Of a stretch of DNA of 64,000 nt, positions 39,401 through 48,300 are shown piece after piece. Under the pieces are notes generated by a model. It had not been told where the DNA came from and ran no database searches. It was given only the letters and a program-made list of their open reading frames with translations. This DNA comes from JBCCVH01 sp942492555. GTDB taxonomy: Bacteria > Bacteroidota > Bacteroidia > Cytophagales > Amoebophilaceae. Numbering within the stretch: position 1 is the first letter of the stretch; every line of letters begins with the position of its first letter. A program made the position numbers and the translations under genes. The stretch spans positions 124,001 through 188,000 of the forward strand of contig CALOEX010000003.1 of the NCBI GenBank assembly GCA_942492555.1. The letters are read 5' to 3'.

Positions 39401-39558
39401 GGAATATTGGGGTTTGAGATGGTATTGTTGATTTGTTTTTTGCTGTGGTAGGTTGTGTAGTTTTGTACTTGGATGGGTGTGGGTTGTTGTAGGAGGGGGC
39501 TACTGGCATGTAGCTGGGTGAGGAGGAAGGTGTATATAAGCAGGTATTTTTTTTTCAT
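36436..39558 (-). CDS. Exported protein: Cys/His domain, pentapeptide-like module, 15 WD40 repeats (paralogue 3)
   Basis: A 1040-aa paralogue built like its neighbour: signal peptide, Cys/His domain (THIIPTLLQWL, PLCLSCHYLL), pentapeptide-like module (about 259-353), 15 WD40 repeats (IYIWYA through IRIWDA) and the tail KAQFINTLGLTSINKQLIKQ. Its 5' end matches paralogue 2, while its 3' end (last WD40 repeat, tail and following 78-base spacer) matches the NACHT gene upstream almost base for base. It is therefore a mosaic between its two neighbours. A Lys/Thr-rich insertion (KKTATTKNSKK) distinguishes its extreme C-terminus. Confidence 0.88.
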   Translation of the reverse strand: MKKKYLLIYTFLLTQLHASSPLLQQPTPIQVQNYTTYHSKKQINNTISNPNIPLKDLAKDLKKIIPYQPDSHTFLLAILSNNPPQNPNTPPICKKYFLSSISNIPPATQHITHKLYYHIIQTQPTHIIPTLLQWLAISPEKHPITLTSNTPLCLSCHYLLTNIIGYSNKIPKSPQGCKNNTIIWETIPPLAKKYLNNYIKKTKNPLQSIYQLLTQPHKTKATFNTHILDLNNKHINNQLALIQTLAEKAQKDPIFKQKLFTYIETSKKDPNIAIAAANSATILAATDINLNNLNWQGIRIPGANLDYAFLAYTNFSDSDCRNVSLRQTYLEGTIWNNAQVQGINFGEYPYLQHPGIVYKAIWSPQKNQIATCNSKDIYIWYATTCKLIKKYTGHANTITSISWSNDNKIVSVSGDNTVCIWDMTTEKLLKKSTGNSDNINVVAYSPDSTKIATGSWDNTLEIWYAQSWKIFKECKNHTHWITAVTWSPDGTKIASASADKNICIWDSKTGKLLQKWTGHDNYLRDISWSPDGTKLASTSSDKTIRIWDTTTGTPIKIYKDSTFCSVSWSPDGTKLAFVSDDRTIQICDSTTYKPLQIYSGHQDNIKSLSWSSDSKKIATASYDKTVRIWDSTPKSFVKKNARHLYTVWAVNWSNDGKLSSVSSDNIIRIWDFTTGQLLKTHKKNVTYIRFVSWSPDSTKHVTTSDDRTVHLWNSKTGESIKQCKGHTHWILYISWSPNSQKFTTASFDNTMRIWDKQGRHIATCTGHTAYDYVRFVAWSPDSTKLITLSWDNTAHIWNSQTGAYIKYIGHTACLTTVSWSPDGTKIATGSWDNTLCIWNANTTTLEKKHLKHTACIRSVAWSPDGTKIVSAGDDATICIWNSTTGNLIQQCTGHTSWINVVKWSPDNTKIVSSSEDGTIRIWDKQGTYLHSCIAYSNDINNVKWSPDSTKIATGSWDKTIRIWDANNGHLFMILGSYGLNLHKAQFINTLGLTSINKQLIKQRGGTCKQTKIPNSKKELKKTATTKNSKKEEEKEDCLIM

Positions 39559-39636
39559 GTGTTTGGGGGTTGTAAATGTGTTTTATTATACTGTTTTATA
39601 TGCTAATTTTTATTTTTTTTGAAGAGATGGGTTATT

Positions 39637-42600
39637 TTACATGATTAAGCAGTCTTCTTTTTCTTCTTCTTTTTTGCTGTTGGGGATTTTGGTTTGTTTG
39701 CATGTGCCTCCTCTTTGTTTGATGAGTTGTTTGTTGATGCTCGTGAGTCCTAGGGTGTTGATGAATTGTGCTTTGTGTAAGTTTAGCCCATAGCTACCTA
39801 AAATCATGAATAGATGCCCATTGTTGGCATCCCAGATGCGGATGGTGTTGTCCCAGCTTCCAGTGGCGATTTTGGTGCTGTCTGGTGACCAATGTACTGA
39901 TTTAACATAGTCTATATGTCCTGTGCATTTCGCAATTTGTGTGCATTGGTTATCCCAGATGTGTAGTGTTTTATCACAGCTGGCAGAGGCGATTTTTTTG
40001 CCGTCTGGTGACCAGCTTACAGATGTTACCACATTGGTATGTCCTGTATATTTGCTTATGAATGTTGCATGGGTGGCATTCCAGATGTGTATGGTATTTT
40101 CACTTCCAGAGGCGATTTTGATTCCGTCTGGAGACCAGTTTACAGAGGTTACCCAACCTGTATGTCCTGTGTATTTGCTTATGAGTATTCCATCGCTAGC
40201 ATTCCAAATGTGGATGGTGTTGTCCCAGCTGGCGGAGGCGATTTTGGTGCTGTTTGGTGACCAGCTGATGGCATTGATATTGTCTTTGTGTTGTGTGTAG
40301 ATGTTGAGGGTTTTTCCGGTGGTTGGATTCCAGATGTGTACTGTATTGTCATTGCTTCCAGAGGCAATTTTTTTGCCGTTTGGAGACCAGCTGATTGTGT
40401 TGATTGTATCTGTGTGTTGTGTGTATGTGCGTATGGTGTGTGCGGTATGTGGGTTCCAGATATGAATGGTTTTGTCGCTACTGCCTGAGGCGATTTTGGT
40501 GCCGTTTGGAGACCAACTAATTGTGTTGGTGTCGTCTGTGTGTTTTGTATATGTTTGTATGGTGTGTGCGGTATGTGAATTCCAGATACGGATGGTGTTA
40601 TCTTTGCTGGCAGAGGCGATTTTTTTGCTGTCTGGTGACCATTTTACAGAGGTGATGTGTTTTGTGTGTCCTTGGGGAGGAAGGTGTAGACTAGTGTTGG
40701 AATCCCAGATGTGTACGGTTTTGTCTGGGCTGGCAGTGCTGATTTTGGTGTTGTCTGGTGACCATTGTACTGTGTTGATGCTGTATTTGTGTCCTTGGTA
40801 TACTATAAGTGTTTTTTGGGTGTTGATATCCCAGATATGCAGGGTGTTGTCTGTTGAAACAGAGGTCATTTTGCTGTTGTTGTTGGCTAAGCTGATGGAG
40901 GTTATTTCATCTGTGTGTTGGGTGTATGTTCCTAGTAAGTTATGTGTGTGTGCCTCCCAGATATAGATGATATTGGAGCTTACTGAGATGAGTTTTTTGC
41001 TGTCTTTGGACCAGGTTACAATTTCTACGGCTCCTTTATGTTCTGGGTATTTTTTGATTAGTGTGCCATTGTGTGGATTCCAAGTGCATAGTGTTTTGTC
41101 TTTGCTTCCAGAGGCGATTTTGGTGCTGTCTGGTGACCATTTTACATCGTTTACTTGCCACGTATGTGATTTGCATGTATGTAGGAGTTTTGCATTGGTG
41201 CTATCCCAAATGCGGACGGTGTTGTCACAGCTGGCAGAGGCGATTTTTTTGCTGTCTGGTGACCAGGTTACAGATGTTACCCAATGTGTGTGTCCGATGC
41301 ATTGTGTAAGGAGTTTGGCTGTTGTGCCATCCCAGATATAAATGGTGTTGTCCCAGCTGGCAGAAGCGATTTTGGTGCCATCTGGGGAGTAGCTGATGTC
41401 CCATATTTTTTCTGTATGGCTTTCAAGTGATGTTATGTGTATGTTTTTTTTGATGTCCCAAATGTGGATGTTATAATGTTGGGTACTTGTGGAGTCTCCT
41501 CCGCCAAGGGTGATTTTGGTACCGTCTGGAGACCAATTGATGCTTCTGATGCTATCTGGATGCTGGTGTGTTTGGGTGTTTATTTTGTTGTTTTCATCCC
41601 AGCTATGAAGGTATATGATATTGCCACTGGATGTTGCTAATATGTTTTCTTTGGGTGACCAAAGGGCTTCTTTTACTTCATAGGGGTATTGTAGGTAGGG
41701 GTATTCGCCGAAGTTGATGTTTTGTACTTGGGCGTTGTTCCATATGGTATTTTCTAAGTAGGTTTGTCTTAGGCTTACGTTGCGACAGTCGCTGTTTGAG
41801 AAGTTGGTGTTGGCTAGGAAGGCGTAGTCTAGGTTGGCACCGGGGATGCGTATGCCTTGCCAGTTTAGTTTGTTGAGGTTGATGTCTGCCATGGCTAGTA
41901 TAGTGGCGCTGTTGGCAGCGGCAATGGCGATGTTGGGATCTTTTTTGGAGGTTTCTATATAGAGTAGTAGGCGTTGTTTGAATGTAGTGTTTTTCTGTGC
42001 CATATCGGCTATAAATTGGATGCTTCCGGGTTGGTTGTTGAGGAGTTTTTTATTGATATATAGGTTATGTTTGATGGGGTTATTGTTGTTGTCTAATGTT
42101 ATTTGTATTGGTAGGGAGGCTTGGCTGAAGATATGGCATGCACCGAAATATTCGAGAAGTGATTTATGGATAAAGGTCCAGCTGTTGTTTCCTATTTTGC
42201 GTAGGGGCATTCCTTCACGGATAGCTACTAATTTTTTGTCTTTCGGGTTAAAAAACTTATGCCATACATCTGGTTGCTGTGGATTGGATGTTGTATTTTC
42301 AAACATATTTTCTAAAGGAGGTATATATATGATAATTTCTTTTTCTCTTTGTAGCATTTGACTTGCTAATACTTCGGCAAACTCTTGATATTCTGCGATG
42401 TTGATGGCTTCTATTTTTCGTTGTAGCAATCTACCGTTATTACGTTCAAACCAATGTGTGGTAAATAGGTTGTAGATTGTTGTGTTGGTTTTGTTTGGGG
42501 GTTGGTTGTTGTTTTTGTGTTTGGATGTGGCTTGGGGTAGTATGTAGACAAGGATTTCTAGGGCTAGGGGGTTTTTGGCTATGTTTTGTATGGACATTTG

Positions 42601-45069
42601 GTTTATGATAGTGCGATACTGTTTCCAATTTTTCCATTTTGTATTTGGTTGTTTGGTAATGTTTTGTAGGTAGTTGTTGATTTGTGTTTGATCAAAGGGT
42701 TGCAGGGTTATTTCTTGGTAGAGTTGTTGTGGTATGTTGTTGTTGGGTGGGATGAAGTGGTTTTGGTTTATATTGTGTTCTTTGCGTGTTGTCACAATGA
42801 TTTTTTGTACCCATTTTAATTGCCAGTTTAGATACAGTGTTGGTTTGGGTTTTATTTCGTCGTATCCATCGAGGAGTAAGATAAGTTTGTATTTTTTTTG
42901 TAGTATCTCGATGTCGTCATTGCCTATGCCATAGTTGTTGAATCCTTGGTTTAAGAGTTGATTTTTGTTGATGTTTGGTATGAATTCTTTTAGATGTAGT
43001 AGAAGGGGTATGGGGTCGTTGGGTTTGCGTGTTTTCCATAGTTTGTGGCATAGATGATTTAGGTAGGTGGTTTTGCCACTGCCTGAATCTCCTGTAATGA
43101 CTAAAAGAGGTGTTTCTGTGGTGGGGGTTTTCAGGAATGTATGAACGGCTTGGTCTACATCAAAGTTTTTTGTGTGTTGGTTTGATGCTTTGAGGGGAAT
43201 GTATGGGAGGTCTGTGTAGTGTTTAAGAATATTGCCAAGGGTGTTTTTTTGTAGGGTTTCTAATGGTTTTTTTTCAATGCGTTCAATGTGTTCTTTGTAT
43301 AGGGTTTCGAATTCTTTTGTCCAGAATGGGTCTTCGGGGACGATTATTATGTTGTATAGAAATGTGCTTTTGAAGGTGGTATTGTATTTTTTTCCTATAT
43401 GTAAAATGTGTAGTCTTTCTTGTTTAAAGGTTTCTTTTTGGGTGTTTTGTATGGTTTGAAGGGTTTTTTTTAATTCTTTGGGGGTTGGTTTTGGATTGTT
43501 GTGGATGTTTGCTATTGTTTGCTGGGTTGCTAGGAGGTTGTTGTATTGTTTTGCTAGTTTTGCGTTTTGTATGGTAGGTGTATCTAGTTGTTCTTGTAGT
43601 TCATATTTTTTTTGGTTTAGGATGGCAAGATGTTGTTTTGATTGTTGTTTTATGTATGTGGTACTTGCTTGTGTTGTTTTTTGGTTGATTTGTTCTATAT
43701 GATGGCTGATGTTGCAAATGGTGTTTTTTTGTTTTAGTAGGTTTTGTTCATATTGGTTTTTTTGGTTGTTCCATTGTTGTTGGATTTGCTGCTCTATGTT
43801 TTTTGTGTGTTTTTCTAGGATTTTTTCGAAGGTTTCTGCTGTGTTGTGTTCGTTTTTTTGTAGTGTTTCTGTAATAGCGGTGATGAGGCTTGGTTGTTGG
43901 AGTATGTTGGTGACGTGTTTGTTTTTTTCTTTGATGGTTTGGGTTAGCATGTATTCGATGGCTTGTTGTTTTATGGCAAGGTTTGTGTGCTGGGTGAGTA
44001 GGATTGCACTTTCGAGGATTTTTTCTCGGAGGCGCCAGTTGTAGGCGGGGTGGCTTAGTTGCTGTTGGTTTTGTATGTTTAAATAGTGTAGGATGTTGTG
44101 TGGGGTTTTTAGGTATGTCTGGAGGTTGGGGGTATGGATGGCCATGTGTGTAAGGGTGTCTATGCCAGCGTATAGTATATGCCAGTTTCCTTTGGTGTTG
44201 TGATGGTGTTGGTTTTTGACATCTAGCAGGTTGTTTATTTGTTGGGTGATTTTGTTTTGGGGTTTGAGGCTGGGTTTTTTGTAGTTTTCAAGTATTTCTT
44301 GCAGGTAGGTTAGGGCTATGGGGTTGTTTTGGGTTTGTTGTTTGAGGTGGTTGATGTATAGTACGATTTGGTACCATGTGGTATTTGGTTTTTTTTTGAG
44401 GTGCAGATGGATGTCTTTTGTTGCTTGGGCTAGACTAGCAGGGTCGTTTTTGGTTTGTTGTAGCAGTTGATGGGTTGCTATGATAAGTGTTTTTGTTTCG
44501 TTTTGTTCTTGGGGGTTTTTAGGTAGGTTGTCTATGATGGCTTGTAGGAAGTCGAGGTGAAAGTGTAGTGCGTTTTGGGGTGCTTTTGTTTCGTTTATGG
44601 TGGTTTGGGCTTTTTGTATTTGATTTTGTAGTCTTGTTTTGTTGTAGTGGGGTGTGGTGTGGTATAAAATGTAAATAAGGGGGTGGATGGCTTGTGTGAT
44701 ATGTTGTTTGAGAAGGATGGTTTCCCATTGATTGGTTGGGATTGTGAGGGATTCTAGTAGTTTTTCTATGATGAGGGCTGGGTTTAAGAGTTTTTGTTTG
44801 TCTGTTTTATTGAGGTTTTGGAGGTTTTCACTTACTTTTTCTACGTTGTTGTTGCTGAGGTTTTTTTTGATGTTACTGGCGTATAACAAGGTGTTTAGTT
44901 GATGTTGGATGTTGGTGTTGAAGGTGTTTTGTGGATGGGGTTCTTTTTTTGGGGTGATGTTTTTGGGTTGGGTGGCGGATAGTATGTTGAAAAGGGGCAG
45001 AAAGAGTACTAAAAGTATTTTAGATAGGTGCAAGAGATGTTTTTTTATTGCATGGTTGGTTTTTTCCAT
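39637..45069 (-). CDS. Exported NACHT NTPase with pentapeptide-like module and 15 WD40 repeats
   Basis: An 1810-aa STAND-type protein and first gene of the cluster. Order: predicted signal peptide (ILLVLFLPLFNILSATQ, about residues 18-36); a long helical region with coiled-coil potential (about 45-600); NACHT domain with Walker A ITGDSGSGKTTYL (about 655-668), Walker B LILLLDGYDEIKP (about 733) and sensor IIVTTRKE; a helical winged region; the pentapeptide-like module (about 1030-1127); 15 WD40 repeats; and the shared tail. STAND proteins switch by NTP-driven oligomerisation when the sensor part binds a ligand. A signal peptide is odd because the periplasm lacks ATP, so delivery into a host cell is a reasonable guess. 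Confidence 0.88.
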   Translation of the reverse strand: MEKTNHAIKKHLLHLSKILLVLFLPLFNILSATQPKNITPKKEPHPQNTFNTNIQHQLNTLLYASNIKKNLSNNNVEKVSENLQNLNKTDKQKLLNPALIIEKLLESLTIPTNQWETILLKQHITQAIHPLIYILYHTTPHYNKTRLQNQIQKAQTTINETKAPQNALHFHLDFLQAIIDNLPKNPQEQNETKTLIIATHQLLQQTKNDPASLAQATKDIHLHLKKKPNTTWYQIVLYINHLKQQTQNNPIALTYLQEILENYKKPSLKPQNKITQQINNLLDVKNQHHHNTKGNWHILYAGIDTLTHMAIHTPNLQTYLKTPHNILHYLNIQNQQQLSHPAYNWRLREKILESAILLTQHTNLAIKQQAIEYMLTQTIKEKNKHVTNILQQPSLITAITETLQKNEHNTAETFEKILEKHTKNIEQQIQQQWNNQKNQYEQNLLKQKNTICNISHHIEQINQKTTQASTTYIKQQSKQHLAILNQKKYELQEQLDTPTIQNAKLAKQYNNLLATQQTIANIHNNPKPTPKELKKTLQTIQNTQKETFKQERLHILHIGKKYNTTFKSTFLYNIIIVPEDPFWTKEFETLYKEHIERIEKKPLETLQKNTLGNILKHYTDLPYIPLKASNQHTKNFDVDQAVHTFLKTPTTETPLLVITGDSGSGKTTYLNHLCHKLWKTRKPNDPIPLLLHLKEFIPNINKNQLLNQGFNNYGIGNDDIEILQKKYKLILLLDGYDEIKPKPTLYLNWQLKWVQKIIVTTRKEHNINQNHFIPPNNNIPQQLYQEITLQPFDQTQINNYLQNITKQPNTKWKNWKQYRTIINQMSIQNIAKNPLALEILVYILPQATSKHKNNNQPPNKTNTTIYNLFTTHWFERNNGRLLQRKIEAINIAEYQEFAEVLASQMLQREKEIIIYIPPLENMFENTTSNPQQPDVWHKFFNPKDKKLVAIREGMPLRKIGNNSWTFIHKSLLEYFGACHIFSQASLPIQITLDNNNNPIKHNLYINKKLLNNQPGSIQFIADMAQKNTTFKQRLLLYIETSKKDPNIAIAAANSATILAMADINLNKLNWQGIRIPGANLDYAFLANTNFSNSDCRNVSLRQTYLENTIWNNAQVQNINFGEYPYLQYPYEVKEALWSPKENILATSSGNIIYLHSWDENNKINTQTHQHPDSIRSINWSPDGTKITLGGGDSTSTQHYNIHIWDIKKNIHITSLESHTEKIWDISYSPDGTKIASASWDNTIYIWDGTTAKLLTQCIGHTHWVTSVTWSPDSKKIASASCDNTVRIWDSTNAKLLHTCKSHTWQVNDVKWSPDSTKIASGSKDKTLCTWNPHNGTLIKKYPEHKGAVEIVTWSKDSKKLISVSSNIIYIWEAHTHNLLGTYTQHTDEITSISLANNNSKMTSVSTDNTLHIWDINTQKTLIVYQGHKYSINTVQWSPDNTKISTASPDKTVHIWDSNTSLHLPPQGHTKHITSVKWSPDSKKIASASKDNTIRIWNSHTAHTIQTYTKHTDDTNTISWSPNGTKIASGSSDKTIHIWNPHTAHTIRTYTQHTDTINTISWSPNGKKIASGSNDNTVHIWNPTTGKTLNIYTQHKDNINAISWSPNSTKIASASWDNTIHIWNASDGILISKYTGHTGWVTSVNWSPDGIKIASGSENTIHIWNATHATFISKYTGHTNVVTSVSWSPDGKKIASASCDKTLHIWDNQCTQIAKCTGHIDYVKSVHWSPDSTKIATGSWDNTIRIWDANNGHLFMILGSYGLNLHKAQFINTLGLTSINKQLIKQRGGTCKQTKIPNSKKEEEKEDCLIM

Positions 45070-45385
45070 TTTTTTGTTGGTTTTTTATTTTGGAGAATAT
45101 TTTCAATAATATTATTTTTTTGTGAAAAAACAAAATAAATGTGGAGAAGTCTACAAAAATAAATTTTTGTTATAAAAAATGTTTTATGCGCAGGGGGTTG
45201 TTTTTTCATGGATGTGTTTTTTTATTAGATGAGCTGGTTGATTGCGCTGGAATGTTGCACTATAATTTTTTTTTTAAAAAAGGGAGTTTTCTACTTTTTT
45301 TTGATATATTGTGATAGTAGATTTCCGTTATTAGCAAGTTTAATCTTGATCTACTACAATATTGTCACAATAAAATATCTATACT
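45070..45385. other. Divergent intergenic region
   Basis: About 315 AT-rich bases between the NACHT-WD40 gene (minus) and the symporter-HD fusion gene (plus). Both promoters must be here. No clear consensus, RNA or repeat was seen. Confidence 0.4.
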
Positions 45386-48300
45386 ATGTATACAACATTT
45401 AATTTTATAGCTGTCTCTCTTTTTTTAGGAGCTAGTTTGGTTATCGGTCTCTGGGCTGGCAGAGGTGTCAAAACGATGCGTGATTATGCCATTGCGAATA
45501 AAAATCTTTTTGTAGGTGCTCTGATGGCAACGATGTTGGCAACTTTGTTTGATACGGAAATTATTGAGTTAAGAACTTCATATAAAAACGGTGTAAGGAC
45601 GCTTTTTTACCCAGGTCTATTTTTGTTGGTTACATTCCTCCTAGGGGTATTTGTCTTTCCAAGGCTGGTACATTTTAAAAAAGAGCTTACACTACCTGAT
45701 ATGATGCAGACTTTTTATGGAAAATCGGCACGTTATGTGACAGCGGTTATAGCTGTTCTTTTTTCTCTTTGCATTATCATGGCACAACTCATTCACTTTA
45801 GTGAACTAAGTGCTCTTATGGGTGTTTCTTCAGTTGTTTCCATTGCTTTTCTAGGCTTTATGGTGACCTTTTATACTTTTTTAGGAGGTATCCGTGCTGT
45901 GGCTAAAACGGATATTTTGCAAGCTTTGGTTATTATAGGAGGTATCGTTATTTTTTTTATTATCTCCAAAGGAGGTTATAACTTCAAAACCATTTATCAA
46001 ACCATTCAAATTCAAAACCCAAATAGATTAGTGTTTCAAAAAAAGCTATTTGCAAGCTTTGTCAATGCTTGCTTTTGGTCTCTTTTCCCTATCATGCTTA
46101 TATCTCCTCCTGTCATTCAACGGGTGTTGATGACTCCAACTCAAAAACATATTAAAAATATGTTTTTGGCTTTTATCTTTGTTTATGCTATTTTACGTCT
46201 TTTGATTTTAGGGGTAGGACTGAAAGGCACTTTAATAATTGGAGATATTAGAAACATGCAAGATAAAGCAGGTAATTCTAGAAACATCACCGATTTGTTT
46301 TTAGTGGAAAAGTTATGCTCTCCTTTTGGGCAAACAGTTTTCTTGCTTGTTGTCTGTGCCATTGCGGTTTCTACCATGGATTCTTTTCTCAATGCTATTG
46401 CCATTATCATTGTACATGATATTATTACACCGTATACCAAGGAAAACAATGAAAAAAAAATTGTGAAAAAAACCAAAATGATAGCTTTGGCTTTCGGTGT
46501 GTTGTGTACTTTGATAAGTGTAGGATACATTATAATGTTGCCTACAGCATTAGCAGACTACACATTATCGGGTGGTATTCTTGTTTTTTCTGTTATTACT
46601 ATTCCTTTTTTAGTTGGCTGTATGGGCTTTAAAGGATCTAGAAAAGCTTTTTTCATTAGTGCTATAAGCTATTTTACTATTTTAACAATCTTTACTATAC
46701 TTGCTTTTATGCAAGTGTACCCTTTTGATAGCTTTTCTCACTTTATTGCTATGAATATGTGTAACGTTAGTAAGAAGATTGTCAAAACCTTCTATGTTTG
46801 TATCAGAGCGTCTTGGTACATTGCTATTATCCCTAGTGTTATGCTGTTTTTTGTGATAAGCTACCTAGACAACAAAGGCTTTGTTTTTGTCAATTACACA
46901 CAAGGAGAGTGGAAAGAACGCAAGCATACTTTCACCTCTTATTTTGAAAAATCTTTTGCTATAGGCAATCCTGCTTTTGTGGGTTATATTACGTTGGCTT
47001 TTACTTTGGCTAGTGTATTGATTGGCTACAAAAATCCGCAAGTAGATGAAATATTGTTGCTGATTTTACGTTTGATACCTCTTGGACTCTCTTTTGCTAT
47101 TATGACGCAAGGGCACTGGACAAATAGGCTCAAGCCTTATTTCAGTAAGGTATATCATGTGACCCTGTGGTATTGTTGGGGTTTTTTACCTGCTTTTTTG
47201 GCTATTGCAGATCCGCAAATTGCTTCTATTTTCTATGCAGTAGCAGGGATTATTTTCTTGGGGATACAAACTGTTTTTCCTTTGTTTTTAGTATTTGCTA
47301 CAGGTGGTATCACAGTTGCTATGTGCATCAATAAAATGCTGACTGGGGTTTTCTTTCCTGATTTTGGTTTGTATGCTGATTGGCTTTTTGTCTTTTGTGT
47401 TGCTTCTGTGGGTTTTGTAATGACAATTTTTAGAAAATTACACCAGGAGAAAGAACGTTTGGAAGTATTGAACATGAGGTTGAAAACAGCTCGATATGGG
47501 CTTTTGGTTACGCATGAGGCAAATAACAAACAGATTTATGATGTGTTGCATAAGAATAGTTATATGATGCAAGAAATGCAAAAGCGTATTGATGAGTTGC
47601 AACAAATAGAGGAAGTAGATAAAAAGATTGTGGAGGAATTACAAGATATTATGGGGTACTATAATGATATTGGACAGTCTACGAGTGCTTATTTAAAAAT
47701 AAATATACTGACCTCTAAAATAGAGGATATTCTTGCGGAAGCAAGAAGTATGCTTAACTATGAAAGTCTGCCTATTGGTGTGCTTTCGTTGGAAAATCGA
47801 TCAAAGGTATCGGAATTGGTGTGTGATCCATATCAAATGAAAAATTTGATGGTCAATGCGGTGCATGTTTTTGGTGATGTTTATCCTGAAGATAATGTTA
47901 CCTGTTGGATAGAAGATGTTTTTCTTGATTATGATGTACCTGAAATCTATAAAAAGAATCCTGAAATGGCGATTCGCTTTACGTTTACAAACCAAGTGGA
48001 ACATGGTGGGAATTTGGTTTATTATCGTCCTTATGAGGATGAAAAAGTGGTAAATACGCTTAATAATATTAACATTTTGGAAAATAAGCGTATCATCAAT
48101 GCTCACTATGGTTATATAGATATTGTTAAAGAGGGTAAAACACTGGTGCAAACTTATGTGGTTCCTGTAAATTTAAAGAATATACGCCCGAAGATAGACC
48201 GGTTTGTTGTGGAGGATTTAAGTGGTTTAGAACAGATAGAAAGTGATGAGGATAAAAGGTTTTTGCAGTTGGTAGAAGCGCATGGTTTTGATAAGAATCG

